Assembly: GCA_963849635.1 (NCBI GenBank)
Contig: CAWKIA010000021.1
Span: 1-64,000 of the forward strand
Reading direction: 5' to 3'
Source of the DNA: CAVRUD01 sp963849635
GTDB taxonomy: Bacteria > Chloroflexota > Chloroflexia > Thermomicrobiales > UBA6265
DNA length: 64,000 bases
How positions within the stretch are numbered: the stretch's first letter is position 1; each line of letters opens with the position of its first letter. The translations under genes were made by a program, and so were the position numbers. A model generated the notes under the pieces. It was not told where the DNA came from. It made no database searches and saw only the letters and a program-made list of their open reading frames with translations. Below are positions 9,214 to 18,633 of the stretch, piece after piece.

Positions 9214-11595
9214 TCAGACGAGCCCGAGGCGGAAGGCGGAGGCGACGGCGGCGGTCCGGCCCTCGACACCGAGCTTGGCACACAGGCGGAAAACATAGGT
9301 CTCGGCCGTCCGCCGGCTGATCCCGAGGGCTTCGGCGATCTCGCGGTCCGTCCGCCCCGCGACCAGCAGCGCCAGAGTTTCCCGCTCGCGCGGCGAGAGC
9401 TCGAGGGGACCAACCGGCTGCCGGCGGTTCGGTAGGCGGCTCGCCGCCTCGGCCGCCGCCAGTCCCTCGGCGATCGCCTCGTCGAGCGGGAGGGCGGCAC
9501 CGGCCGCCCAGGCGCGCTCGAACGCCACGCCGCCGAGCCGCCGGCGAACGGTCGCGACCCAACCGTCGTGGAGGACCTGGGTCGCGGGCGTCAGCGGGAG
9601 CTCGAACGCAGCGCGGAGCTCCGCCGACGCGCCGAAGATGCGGGCGGCGCGAGTCGCTTCCCCCTGGCTGCTCGCCAGCTCGGCGCAGCCGACCAGGCAT
9701 GAAATGACACGCCAGGGGTCGTCGATCGATCGCCCAAGGACCAGCCCCTCGCCATAGGCCTCGCCGGCGCGGCTGAGACGACCGCCGACCAGGCACGCCA
9801 ACCCGAGGGAGTCGAGGGCGAATGAGATCCAGACCGGCGAGCCGTGGACCCGCAGCGCCGCCAGTGCCGCCTCGTAGCCCTCGATCGCCGGATCGACGTC
9901 GCCGAGCGCATGCAGGCTGCGCGCGTGGTGGCAGGTGTTGACGGCCGCGTTCAGCCCGTCGCCAAGCGCGACGAAGCGGTCGCGTGCCTCCGCAAACGTC
10001 GCGGCGGCCGCCCGGTGATCTTCGCGGTAGGCCAGGGCGCTGCCGAGCCACTGCAAGGCGGTCGCCGCGCTGGCGAGGTCGCCGCGGCGGGTGGCGATGG
10101 CGAACGCCGCTTCCAGCAGCGGCACGGCGCCGTCGAGGTCGATTCGCCAGACCGCGAGCCGCCCGGCCGCCGTCAACGCCGCCGCCCGCTGCGCCGACTC
10201 CGGATCGCCGCCCGGCAGCGCCAGGAAGGTTGTCAGCCAGGCGCGGGGCGACGACATCTCTTTGTGGCGGATGAAGGCGAGCGAGCCGAGGATCGTCGAG
10301 AGTCGGAGGCCGCGGGCGACGTCGCCGCGCTCGCGCAACCAGCCGAGCACCGCCTCGACGTTGCCCAGTTCCGCGACCAGACTCTCGAACGCCGCGTTCC
10401 GGTCGGCTCGTTCGATCGCCGGATGCGCCCGCTCCGCGACCGCGAGGCACCAGTCTGCCAGGCGGTCGAAGGTCGTTTCGCGTTCGCCCGCCGCGGTCAA
10501 CTCGTCCAGCGCGAAGGCGCGGACCGTCTCGAGCAGCCGGTAGCGCGGGCCACTCGCCGCCTCCGGTTCGTGCTGGATCAGACTCTTGTCGACCAGCGAC
10601 GCGATCGGGCCGCCACTCCCTGCCACCCCCTCCACCCCCTCGAAGGAGAAACCGTCGGCGAAGACGCCGAGGCGGCGGAAAAAGAGCTGTTCGGCGGGCG
10701 TGAGGAGGTCGTGGCTCCAGGCGATCGCGGCACGGAGCGTTTGGTGGCGGTCGGGCGCGTCGACGGGGCCGCCGCCGAGGTGGGTCAAGGAGGCGTCGAG
10801 CCGAGCGCGGAGGATGGCCGGCGCCAGGGCGGTTGTTTGAGCGGCGGCCAGCTCGATCGCCAGGGGCAGTCCGTCGAGCTTGCGGCAGATCGCCGCGACG
10901 TCGGCGGCGTTGGTCGCGGTCAGCGCGAAGCGCGGCGTGACCGCCTGCGCCCGCTCGATGAAGAGACGCACCGCGGGGTAGATGGTCAGGTCGTCCGGGG
11001 ATTGGTCGGCGTGCTCGGCCGGTGCCGCAAGGGGTTCGACGGGGACGGCGTGCTCGCCGGTCAACCGGAGGCGGGCGCGGCTGGTGACGAGGGCCGTCAG
11101 GCCGGGACAGGCGTGCAGCGCCTCGGTCACGAACGGCGCGGCGCTCGCCAGGTGCTCGAAGTTGTCGAGGACGAGCAGGACCGATCGATCTTGCAACGCG
11201 CCGGCCAGCGCCTCGACGACCGGCTGACCGGCTCGTTCCCGCGCGCCCAGACCGGCCGCGACCGCCGGCGCCACCCGGTCCGGGTCGCGCAGTCCGGCCA
11301 GCGGGACGAAGCAGACCCGTGCAAAGCGTGCGTCGGGCGCGAGCGCCTCAGCGACCGCCAGCGCAAGGCGGGTTTTGCCGACGCCGGCGGGACCGGTCAA
11401 CGTCAGCAGGCGGATGCGCTCTGGGTGGTTGTCAGGCCGGAGGATGCCGGCGATGGCCGTGATCTCCCGCTCCCGCCCGACCAACGAGGTGAGCGGGCGT
11501 GGCAGCGCGTCGCCGCGGGGCGCCGTTGCGTCCGGCCGTGGCAGGACGCGGATGGACGGAGCAGGGCGTGGGTGGGAGGACGAGTTCTGCGGCAT
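9214..11595 (-). CDS. ATPase-LuxR family transcriptional regulator (copy 2)
   Basis: 793 residues, intact. The P-loop GPAGVGKT is at residues 68-75, Walker B-like VLLVLDNFEHL near 138, and LVTSRARLRL follows. The AAAQTTAL...AIAWSHDLLTPAEQLFFRRLGVF segment and TPR-like helices fill the middle. The C-terminal LuxR domain begins LSPRERETLALLVAGRTDREI. It resembles the copies at 3276 and 37865 in layout but is clearly diverged in sequence. Downstream on the same strand lie the degraded Cys-rich and calcium-repeat secreted genes. That arrangement suggests it once controlled them; this is inference. Confidence 0.88.
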   Translation of the reverse strand: MPQNSSSHPRPAPSIRVLPRPDATAPRGDALPRPLTSLVGREREITAIAGILRPDNHPERIRLLTLTGPAGVGKTRLALAVAEALAPDARFARVCFVPLAGLRDPDRVAPAVAAGLGARERAGQPVVEALAGALQDRSVLLVLDNFEHLASAAPFVTEALHACPGLTALVTSRARLRLTGEHAVPVEPLAAPAEHADQSPDDLTIYPAVRLFIERAQAVTPRFALTATNAADVAAICRKLDGLPLAIELAAAQTTALAPAILRARLDASLTHLGGGPVDAPDRHQTLRAAIAWSHDLLTPAEQLFFRRLGVFADGFSFEGVEGVAGSGGPIASLVDKSLIQHEPEAASGPRYRLLETVRAFALDELTAAGERETTFDRLADWCLAVAERAHPAIERADRNAAFESLVAELGNVEAVLGWLRERGDVARGLRLSTILGSLAFIRHKEMSSPRAWLTTFLALPGGDPESAQRAAALTAAGRLAVWRIDLDGAVPLLEAAFAIATRRGDLASAATALQWLGSALAYREDHRAAAATFAEARDRFVALGDGLNAAVNTCHHARSLHALGDVDPAIEGYEAALAALRVHGSPVWISFALDSLGLACLVGGRLSRAGEAYGEGLVLGRSIDDPWRVISCLVGCAELASSQGEATRAARIFGASAELRAAFELPLTPATQVLHDGWVATVRRRLGGVAFERAWAAGAALPLDEAIAEGLAAAEAASRLPNRRQPVGPLELSPRERETLALLVAGRTDREIAEALGISRRTAETYVFRLCAKLGVEGRTAAVASAFRLGLV

Positions 11596-11619
11596 CGGCG
11601 GCTCTCGCGTGTCGAGTGG

Positions 11620-11890
11620 TCAGCCCGTCGTTCCTGGACTGACGACGACGCGGCGCAGGACGTCGGCCTCGTCGACGATCAGGCCGTCCGCGCCCCGCCC
11701 AGTGAGGTCCCGCGCCAGCCCCTCATCGTGGGATCGGCCAGCTGACGACGGCGAGAGTCGAGGCCGCGCGTCTCATCGGCATCGTGCACCCGATGGCGCG
11801 GGTGACGGAGAGGACGGCCGCCCGCCGGACCATCCTATGCCCCGCGTACGCCATGTACAAGCCCACACCGGCGGGACCCGCATCGTCCGA
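11620..11890 (-). pseudogene. possible remnant of a glycerophosphodiester phosphodiesterase-like C-terminus
   Basis: The minus strand encodes HDEGLARDLTGRGADGLIVDEADVLRR before a TGA at 11620. This resembles the last strand-helix of GDPD-type barrels, where a GVDGIITDRP-like segment is usual. In another frame just upstream (to 11723) is RRAASTLAVVSWPI, so at least one frameshift would be needed, and no N-terminal part is present. A weak call from a short match; it could be chance in this GC-rich sequence. Confidence 0.25.
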
Positions 11891-12053
11891 GCCGACGCTC
11901 ATCCTGCCGCGCACTCGGGATCTCCCATGCCACCCTCTATCGCTACATCGAGCGGCCCGAGGCACGACACAGAGCGGAAAAAAACGACAACTAGCTCTGA
12001 AAGTGACATCCCTGGCGCCGTGTTGCAGCCAACTTTAGCCCGGTTGTCTGGGT

Positions 12054-12079
12054 CAGCCCGGGGTCTGCAGCCCCGGGGG
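12054..12079. repeat. short CCCGGGG palindrome (REP-like)
   Basis: GCCCGGGG and CCCCGGGGGC face each other around TCTGCAG. It resembles hairpin A of the REP family described at 47763 but lacks the second hairpin. Confidence 0.4.
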
Positions 12080-12104
12080 CGAAGCCGAGACACGGCTAAC
12101 CATC

Positions 12105-12144
12105 AGGACGAGGGGCCGGGCGTCATCGCCCGGCCCCTCGTCCT
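12105..12144. terminator. strong hairpin after the LysM/C39 gene
   Basis: AGGACGAGGGGCCGGGCG and its exact complement form an 18-bp perfect stem with a TCAT loop, 28 bases beyond the stop of the LysM/C39 gene. No T-run is present, so termination is inferred from the stem and its location. Confidence 0.65.
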
Positions 12145-12171
12145 GCCAATCCGCATCCTGTCGTTCGGAGG

Positions 12172-13674
12172 CTAAGCCGGGGAGACCGCCATCGACATCC
12201 CGTCGAGGACGCCCCATTTGGCGCGGAAGTCGTCCCAGGCGTAGAACTTCTGGATTCCGTCGGCCGGATCGGAGACGTAGATGCCGGAATCGTCGTAGCC
12301 GTAGGCGACGACGACGTGAGTACCGGCTGCCACCTTGTAGGTGCCGTCGTCCTTCAACGTCTCCGCCGTGTCGCCCCAGAGGCCCAACCAGACGAGAACC
12401 GGGCGACCCTCGTCCAGGTGCCAGAGGAGTTCTTCAGTGTCGCCCAAGGAGTAGAAGATGCTGGCGTAGTAGCCATTCTCGGCGAGGACCGGGGCCAGGG
12501 CCTCGGGGTAGACGCCGTAGTCGGTGGTGTTGCCCCAATAGCCGTCGATGTTGCCCCGGTAGCCGTAGTGCGGGTTCTTCGCGCCCGGGACGGACTCGAT
12601 GAAGGTCGATTCCGGCACGCCTCGCCCGAAGAAGCTGGTGGCGATGTAGGAGGCTGCGTACTCACAGGAAAGGTTGCGCGACTGGACATGCGTCCCGACG
12701 GCGTTGTAAACGCCGTTGCTCGCAGGCACCAGGACGCCCGGACCGGGGCGAGCGATCCCGCCGCCGGAGTTCTGGGGTGTCATGGGGATAAGCAACCTGG
12801 CGCCGATCGCCAGGTTGTCGACGTCGGTAATCCCGTTGAACTCGGCCAGGGCCATTGGTCCCACTCCCCACTCAGCACCGATGCTGGCGACGGTATCTCC
12901 GGCCTGGACGATGTAGGCGCCAACGACCCAGGGGCTAGTGCCTTCCAGCCGGGCCGCCATCGCCGCGGCAGCGGTGGGTCCCTGCCCGGGATCCGGGATA
13001 ACGATGGTCTGGCCAACGGCAAGGGCAGGGCCGTCGGGCATGTAGCTGGCGGCGGCGATCGCGTCCGCATCGACGCCGAAGGTGGCGGCGACCGAGGACA
13101 GCGTGTCGCCCTCGCGGACCTCGTAGCGGCCCTGGGCCATGCTCGTCCCGGCGGCGCCGAGAATCACGATCAGGGCGGCAAATACAGCCGCGGCGACCTT
13201 GCGCCGGCCGGTCATCGGGCGAGGCCGGGGATGGCGTGGCAGGAAGACTGGCGGAGCTGGTTGGAACTCAGGTGCGGGTGACTCGAGATCCATCGGAGCC
13301 GGGACACCGACGACCGGCCGCGAGATTACCCGGACCGAGCGGCGCCTGCGATTCTGCTCCCAGACGGCGACGCGGTGTTCACTTGTGCCGCGGCCGACGT
13401 GCAACAACTCGCCGATGTAGACCTTGGAGGAGCCGGAAGGCCGGGGGCCGGGGACCCCCAGAGCGAGCGGCCCGGCAGCCCGATGCTCGTGAATGACGCC
13501 ACGCAGGCCGCACAGTCGCTCGGCAGTGCGGGCGGTATAGAGCCCGACCAGATCACACGGTGTGGGTTCGGTGTTCGCGATGCCGGATACTTCCGGGCTA
13601 ACGCCGCCATAGAGCGTTGCGATGCTCGGTCGCGTCGATCTCGCCACGACGCCGCGTTCCTGGACGTCGTCCAT
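12172..13674 (-). CDS. LysM-domain C39-like cysteine peptidase, membrane anchored
   Basis: 500 residues. Residues 1-127 are a basic, unrecognised region. A membrane segment follows near 155-180 (KVAAAVFAALIVILGAAGTSMA). Two LysM domains come next (RYEVREGDTLSSVAATFGV and AYIVQAGDTVASIGAEWGV), which bind peptidoglycan. The C-terminal third is a Peptidase_C39_2-type papain-like fold: Cys in SCEYAAS, His in GTHVVVAYGYD, Asp in VSDPADG. It should act outside the membrane at the wall. The ATG at 13674 has AGGGGG eight bases upstream and the N-terminal codons keep G/C third positions, so I prefer it; an internal ATG at 13293 is the alternative. TGTACGTACA lies 110 bases upstream. Confidence 0.85.
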   Translation of the reverse strand: MDDVQERGVVARSTRPSIATLYGGVSPEVSGIANTEPTPCDLVGLYTARTAERLCGLRGVIHEHRAAGPLALGVPGPRPSGSSKVYIGELLHVGRGTSEHRVAVWEQNRRRRSVRVISRPVVGVPAPMDLESPAPEFQPAPPVFLPRHPRPRPMTGRRKVAAAVFAALIVILGAAGTSMAQGRYEVREGDTLSSVAATFGVDADAIAAASYMPDGPALAVGQTIVIPDPGQGPTAAAAMAARLEGTSPWVVGAYIVQAGDTVASIGAEWGVGPMALAEFNGITDVDNLAIGARLLIPMTPQNSGGGIARPGPGVLVPASNGVYNAVGTHVQSRNLSCEYAASYIATSFFGRGVPESTFIESVPGAKNPHYGYRGNIDGYWGNTTDYGVYPEALAPVLAENGYYASIFYSLGDTEELLWHLDEGRPVLVWLGLWGDTAETLKDDGTYKVAAGTHVVVAYGYDDSGIYVSDPADGIQKFYAWDDFRAKWGVLDGMSMAVSPA

Positions 13675-13783
13675 TGTACTGACCCCCTACTGCCCCACGA
13701 CACACACCGCGGTCCCGCCGCGCATGCGATGCACGGCGGGAACCTCCAGGACACGAACCCCACGTTCGTACGGGCCCCGGTGG

Positions 13784-13801
13784 TGTACGTACAGTGTGTC
13801 C
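13784..13801. promoter_or_regulatory. TGTACGTACA palindrome upstream of the LysM/C39 gene
   Basis: The 10-bp palindrome TGTACGTACA at 13784-13793 sits inside a stretch (minus strand ACACACTGTACGTACACC) that matches 18 of 19 positions with one upstream of the PH/SHOCT-like gene near 21831. It is 110 bases before the LysM/C39 start. A shared operator is likely but unproven. The remaining 13675-14076 interval holds no gene I can support. Confidence 0.5.
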
Positions 13802-14076
13802 AGGATATCAGCAGGAGCCGGGTCTGGCAAGAGTATTTGTGCCATCAAGACACAATTCGCAACCAGCGCCTGTCCGGACGGTCTGGTCGGGCGGGTTTGC
13901 CGTCGTGCTCGGTGCGACACGCGGATAGACGCCAGAATTGACCCTCATCACCGCCACCGCCTATGATCTCTGGCACGTGATCGATGAGGATTAAATCTCC
14001 CCGCGCGGATCGCCGCCCAGGGCGATGCCACATACGCTCGCCGCAGCCAACGAGGCGTGCAGATCCGGAGTTCGCC

Positions 14077-14848
14077 GTGTCCACAGCCGCAGATTCTCCG
14101 ACTCCGACTCGCTTGCTCTGCCTTGAGGATGCGTTCCTACGCCGCTTCGAGGCGACTGTCGTCTCATCCGACCCGGAGACCGGTGCCGTCGTCCTCGATC
14201 AGACCGCCTTCTACCCCGGCGGTGGCGGCCAACCGGCGGACTCCGGCCGGTTGCTCGGCGGGGACGGTCGTGCCTGGACGGTCACGGCGATGAGCAAGAG
14301 CGGGCGGCGCGGCCGTCCACACCGTCGAGCCGGCTGAATCGCTTCTCCAACCAGGCGAGCGGGTTACCGGCGAGATCGATTGGGAACGGCGCTACCGGCT
14401 GATGCGGACCCACACCGCGTTGCACGTGCTCTGCGGCGTCGTCTTTCACGAGTTTGGGGCGCTGGTCACGGGCGGCAATATGGCCCCGGACAAGGCCCGG
14501 ATGGACTTCGAGCTGGAAGAATTCACCCCGGAGCGGGTCGCCGCGATCGAGCGCCGGGCCAATGAAGAGATCGCCGCCAGTCGGCCGGTGCAGGTCCGGG
14601 TTCTGCCCCGGGAAGAGGCGTTCCAGATTCCCGACCTGCTCCGGACCAAGATCAACCTCCTGCCAGAAGGCATCACCGAGGTCAGGATCGTCGAGATCGT
14701 CGGGTTAGACCTGCAAGCGGATGGAGGCACCCATGTCGCCAACACCCACGAGGTGGGCGGGATCAAGGTCGTTGGCACCCGCTCCAAGGGGCGCCTGAAC
14801 AAGCGGCTGGAGATCATCTTGATTGGCGGCGAGGGCGACGCGGAGTAG
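14077..14848 (+). CDS. AlaX-type alanyl-tRNA editing protein (one frameshift)
   Basis: Free-standing editing domain related to the C-terminal half of AlaRS; such proteins hydrolyse Ser- or Gly-tRNA(Ala). It shows LCLEDAFLRRFEATVV, DQTAFYPGGGGQPADSGRL, the metal-binding HxxxH as HTALH, and GGTHVANTHEVGGIKV. The residue four before the GGTH histidine is Asp (QADGGTH), where AlaRS has Cys. One base shift near 14302 joins VTAMSKSG to AAVHTVEPAESLLQPGERV. I chose the GTG at 14077 because GGAG lies six bases before it. It is followed after 23 bases by an aminotransferase gene. Confidence 0.88.
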
Positions 14849-14871
14849 GCGGTCTGGTATCGCGCAGTGGC

Positions 14872-16146
14872 GTGGATAGGACAACGGTGGCAACCGAGAT
14901 GATCGAGACATCATTGCTTCCTGGCGACACAGCGACGGCGGCCTTCGCCCGCCGCGCCCCCAGTTTCGCGGTCTCGCCGTGGGATACGGTCGTCGATTTC
15001 TGGCAGGGTCACCCGGACCCCGTCTTCTTCGGCAACGGCGCTCCCGCCGCCGATGTGATCCCGAAGGTGCGCTTGCAAGAGGCTGCCGCGGCAGTCTGGT
15101 CCGATGTGCGCAATCTGGAACTCGGCTACGGCGGGGTGCGCGGCTTCGCGCCGTTGCGGGAGTTGATCTCCGCCCGGATGGCCGCCCAGGGAATCGAGGT
15201 CGCGCCCGAGGGGATTCTGCTCACCAACGGCAGCCAGCAGGGCATCGACCTGATCTCCCGCCTGATGCTCGATCCCGGCGACGTCATCGTGGTGGAGGGC
15301 CCGGCCTACATCGGCGCGCTCCAGGTGTTCGATGCCTGCGAGGCCGAGTACATCGTCGTCCCGGTCGATGATGACGGGATGAATGTGGACGCGCTGGAAG
15401 AGGCCCTGCGCACCGCGCCGCGCCCGCCAAAGTTCCTCTACACCGTCCCGACGTTCCAGAACCCGACGGGCGTGACTCTCTCCCGCGAGCGGCGGAGCGC
15501 GTTGCTGGAGACCGCCCGCCGGCACAGCTTGCTGGTCGTCGAGGACGATCCCTACGGGGAGTTGCGCTACGACGGCGAGTCACTGCCACCCCTGCGCGCC
15601 CTCGACCCGAACGTGGTCTACCTGGGCACCTTCTCGAAGACGATCGCGCCGGGGCTGCGGATCGGCTGGATGATCACCCCGCCCCAGTTCCAGGTGCCGC
15701 TGACCAATGCCCGCGAGGTCGTCGATATCCACGGCGACCGGATGACGCCCCAGATCGTGCACCGGGCGGCCACGGACTTTCTCGATGGGCACCTGGAGTC
15801 GGTTGCCCGGCCGTCGTACCGTTCGCGCCGCGATGCGCTGGCGAACGCCCTGGCGGCGGAGATGCCCGAGGGTGTGACCTGGTCCGTTCCCGAGGGCGGA
15901 TTCTTCTTGTGGCTCGAATTGCCGGAGACGCTCGATCCGGTGGCACTTCAGGCGCCGGCGGCGGCGGCGGGCGCGATTTTCCTCCCCGGAGACCTTTTTT
16001 ATCCTGGGTTCACGGCCGATTTTCCCGGCGCCCGCAATGGGATTCGGCTGAGCTTTTCGTCGGTCGACGAGGCCGCGATCCGGAAAGGGATCGCCCGGCT
16101 GGGCACGATTTTTCGGGAGGCGGCGGCAGGAGACCTCGCCCGATGA
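14872..16146 (+). CDS. PLP-dependent aminotransferase, class I/II (2-aminoadipate/MocR-like fold)
   Basis: 424 residues. ELGYGGVRGFAPLRELIS, TNGSQQGIDLISRLMLDPGD, PTFQNPTGVTLSRERR, VVEDDPYGELRY and the PLP-lysine segment GTFSKTIAPGLRIGWM are all in order, as in LysN-type and other subgroup-I aminotransferases. It has no GntR domain, so it is a cytoplasmic enzyme, not a MocR regulator. The substrate cannot be told. A GTG at 14872 gives the longest form; a GTG at 14887 with AGGA upstream is also plausible. It probably forms an operon with the AlaX gene, 23 bases upstream. Confidence 0.88.
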   Translation: MDRTTVATEMIETSLLPGDTATAAFARRAPSFAVSPWDTVVDFWQGHPDPVFFGNGAPAADVIPKVRLQEAAAAVWSDVRNLELGYGGVRGFAPLRELISARMAAQGIEVAPEGILLTNGSQQGIDLISRLMLDPGDVIVVEGPAYIGALQVFDACEAEYIVVPVDDDGMNVDALEEALRTAPRPPKFLYTVPTFQNPTGVTLSRERRSALLETARRHSLLVVEDDPYGELRYDGESLPPLRALDPNVVYLGTFSKTIAPGLRIGWMITPPQFQVPLTNAREVVDIHGDRMTPQIVHRAATDFLDGHLESVARPSYRSRRDALANALAAEMPEGVTWSVPEGGFFLWLELPETLDPVALQAPAAAAGAIFLPGDLFYPGFTADFPGARNGIRLSFSSVDEAAIRKGIARLGTIFREAAAGDLAR

Positions 16147-16328
16147 TGTAGGAAATAGGCAGGAAAGTTTTGCAAGATTGGCCCGACTTCGCCGTTCTAG
16201 TCAGCAGGGCAGTGGGCTGGCGAACGGCCTGGAACCGCTCGCCTGTGCTACGCTGGCAGACGGTCGTGTGACCTCCTGGCAGCCTTTCCAGCGGCGCCGG
16301 TTCAATCCCCGGCATTCCCCCAACGGCG

Positions 16329-16832
16329 ATGATTGACGACCTCCGAGACTTTCTCCGCTTTGACAATTCGACCCTGTGGGTGCTGATCGCCCTGTGCGCG
16401 GCCACCGTCATCACCCTCCAGGTGGTGGACGAAGCCGTCGAAGGGGCCTGGCCCCACGCCCGCCGGCCGTCGCGGCTGCCGGTGCGTACGCCGGGCTACG
16501 CCGGGGCCTGGTCCCTTGTGGCGTTGTTGGTCCTACCCGGACTTCTGCTCGGCATCCTGAACGTGATTGTCTTGATGTGGAAGGACCTGGATCGGACCGA
16601 CCTCCAGGATCTGGGCAGCATTTTTGTCGGGGTGGGCTGGGTGCTCTTCATCGTTGCCAGCCGGGATCTGCTGCCAATCCGCCGGTTCGTCGGCAACCTG
16701 GGCATCGCCGGGCCGATCGTACTGGTGCTCGTCCTCCTGATCGGCGACGCCCTGCTGACCATCGCTCTCTTCGACATTCTGCCGTCGATGGACGAGGTCC
16801 GTGATGCGCTGCCGCTGATTGGGGACTCATAG
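16329..16832 (+). CDS. four-helix membrane protein of unknown function
   Basis: 167 residues with four hydrophobic segments: LWVLIALCAATVITLQVV, WSLVALLVLPGLLLGILNVIVLM, IFVGVGWVLFIVASRDLL and IVLVLVLLIGDALLTIALF. The soluble links are short and basic (HARRPSRLPVRTPGY). I do not recognise a family. It stands alone; the gap before it contains a T-arm-like hairpin that I do not accept as a tRNA. Confidence 0.65.
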   Translation: MIDDLRDFLRFDNSTLWVLIALCAATVITLQVVDEAVEGAWPHARRPSRLPVRTPGYAGAWSLVALLVLPGLLLGILNVIVLMWKDLDRTDLQDLGSIFVGVGWVLFIVASRDLLPIRRFVGNLGIAGPIVLVLVLLIGDALLTIALFDILPSMDEVRDALPLIGDS

Positions 16833-16854
16833 GCCACCGTTGTTGGAGTCGGCA

Positions 16855-16905
16855 GTTCGCCAGGTTTAAACCTGGCGCTCAACCTACAAAGTCCCTCCGG
16901 AACAG
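16855..16905. repeat. two-hairpin REP-like element
   Basis: CGCCAGGTTTAAACCTGGCG (16858-16877) is a perfect palindrome, followed after 12 bases by AGTCCCTCCGGAAC. This is the same second hairpin as in the copy inside the gene at 20301. It lies in the 353-base gap before the MFS gene; the rest of that gap shows nothing I can assign. Confidence 0.5.
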
Positions 16906-17185
16906 CGGACGGGGAAGACGACGATTCCATCTTGCGCCAAACGCTATGAAGCCCACGGTTGTTGGTCCGAACTTTGCATTTGTGGGGCCGAGTTAGTGCA
17001 TCCTGGGGATGGCCGCGTGCGTATCCCTAGTGCGGGAGCAGTGTTCTTCGCTGGGTGTTCGCGGGGCCAACGTGCCGCCTCGGGACGCGGTAAGCTAAGG
17101 GCTACTCGCCCCTGGGCTTGAAGCGCCGGCCCGGCGCCCACGCAGCCCTGGTAAGAGGGTCACACCGGAGAGACGAGCTCACTCG

Positions 17186-18604
17186 ATGGCGCATCATCCT
17201 TCATCTGCGCTCGACCAATCCAGCAGCGCTCGATCGGAGCGGCGTATCCGGGCAAGCGCTCCGGCGACTTGGCTGTCGCAGAGAGTTACGCCTAGCCGGC
17301 ACTCTCTCCTCCACGACGAACCGTTCCGCATCTGGTGGCTCACCCGATTCGCCTGCCAGACGGCTCAGGGTGCCCTCCTCTACGCCCTCTTGATCATCGT
17401 CGTGGACCGCACCGACGCCTCGTTCTACAGCTCGCTCTTCGTCGTTGCGTCCCTCGCCCCGGCCCTGGTCTTTGGGCTACCGGGCGGGATCGTCAGCGAC
17501 CGCCTGCCGAAGCGCCCGCTGATGGTCGGCTTGAACCTGGCCAGGTTCCTCTTTGTCCTGCCTCTGGTACTCCTAGACGTTTCCCTGCCTGGCATCTTCG
17601 CCGCCACCATCGGGATCTGGGTCATCCACCAGTTCTACTCCCCCGCCGAAAGCACCTCGATCGCGGCCCTCGTCCCCCGCTCCCGCTACGCCGAAGCCCA
17701 ATCCCTTTCCAACTTGTGCCTGACCGGTGCCCAGCTCGTCGGCCTGGTCATCATGGCGCCGCTCTTCCTCAAGATCGCGCCGCCGCAGGTGCTGTTCGCG
17801 ATAGTTGCCTCGCTGTACTTCGTGGCATGCGGGCTGGCGACGCTGCTCCCCCGGTTGGACGACCACTTGCAGCCCGGATCTGGCATCCCCCTCGCCAACC
17901 GGGGGCTGAGCTCGATCAAGGCCTCGCTGCTCGTCGGATGGCGCAATGTCCGCTCGGACCGGGCGTCGTTCGGGGCGATGGCCGACGACGTGATGGTTGG
18001 GATCGGGTTCAGCGCCCTCATTGTGATCGTGCCGTTTTACCTGGAGCGGGTGCTCAACACGGCCAAAGAGAACACGGTCTTCGTCTTCGCGCCGGCCGCG
18101 CTCGGACTCGTGGTCGGGTACAGGATGGCGCCCAGGATCAGCCACTGGATCGGCGGCGAGCGGTCGGCGACGATCGGCCTGATGATCTTCGCGGCCTGTG
18201 TCGGCTCTCTGGGCTTTGCGGCCGAGGTCTACACGTTCCTGACCAAGGGTCTACTCCTGCCGATCGGGCGGGTGGCAGATGCAGTCAGCATCCAGCCACT
18301 GGTGATCGTGGCGATGCTGATCTCGATTCCGGCCGGCTTTGCCTCGGCGATCGTGAACGTGTCCGCTCGCTCGGTCATCCTGGATCGGACGGTGCCCTCA
18401 GCCCGGTCTCAGGTGGTCGCCACCCAGGCGTTGATCAACAACGTCGGCGCGATCGTGCCCTCGTTACTAGCTGGCATTGCAATGGATGTATTCGGCGTCA
18501 CCACCGTCGCCGTGGCCATTGCCGTCCTCATTGCCGCGTGCGCCCTCGGGGTCCACGCCGCCGTGCGCCAACCAGTGCCGCTGGTGTCGCCGAGCGCACC
18601 GTAG
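17186..18604 (+). CDS. MFS transporter
   Basis: 472 residues with about 12 hydrophobic helices after a 40-residue polar N-terminus. The cytoplasmic loop 2-3 motif is GGIVSDRLPKRPLM, matching the MFS G-x-x-x-D-R-x-x-R/K signature. The layout resembles MFS_3-type (enterobactin exporter-like) drug or metabolite exporters, but the substrate is unknown. A GGAGAG lies about 14 bases before the ATG, so the start may be further in, near HSLLHDEPFRIWWL. It converges on the YciI-like gene across a hairpin array. Confidence 0.82.
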   Translation: MAHHPSSALDQSSSARSERRIRASAPATWLSQRVTPSRHSLLHDEPFRIWWLTRFACQTAQGALLYALLIIVVDRTDASFYSSLFVVASLAPALVFGLPGGIVSDRLPKRPLMVGLNLARFLFVLPLVLLDVSLPGIFAATIGIWVIHQFYSPAESTSIAALVPRSRYAEAQSLSNLCLTGAQLVGLVIMAPLFLKIAPPQVLFAIVASLYFVACGLATLLPRLDDHLQPGSGIPLANRGLSSIKASLLVGWRNVRSDRASFGAMADDVMVGIGFSALIVIVPFYLERVLNTAKENTVFVFAPAALGLVVGYRMAPRISHWIGGERSATIGLMIFAACVGSLGFAAEVYTFLTKGLLLPIGRVADAVSIQPLVIVAMLISIPAGFASAIVNVSARSVILDRTVPSARSQVVATQALINNVGAIVPSLLAGIAMDVFGVTTVAVAIAVLIAACALGVHAAVRQPVPLVSPSAP

Positions 18605-18633
18605 CGGGGGGGGACGAGCAAGCTGAAGCCTTG

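Noticed and set aside
8969..10450. Upstream extension of the Cys-rich gene frame to 10450 on the minus strand
   Set aside because: This part overlaps the ATPase-LuxR gene in another frame, is dominated by Arg/Gly/Pro, and a GTG with AAAGGAG at 8968 gives a proper start.
9844..11745. Long plus-strand open frame of 633 codons
   Set aside because: It is antisense to the intact ATPase-LuxR gene at 9214-11595 and rich in Arg/Gly/Gln without any domain. In such GC-rich DNA, antisense frames stay open by codon bias.
13687..13920. Small minus-strand frame upstream of the LysM/C39 gene
   Set aside because: No ribosome site, odd composition, and it covers the TGTACGTACA region that looks regulatory; not enough support to call a gene.
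16285..16320. Possible tRNA 3' half: GCCGG-TTCAATCC-CCGGC followed by ATTCCCCC
   Set aside because: The T-arm-like loop has 8 bases instead of 7, no matching acceptor 5' strand (GGGGAAT-type), D-arm or anticodon arm could be found upstream in any spacing. Probably a chance hairpin or an old fragment.
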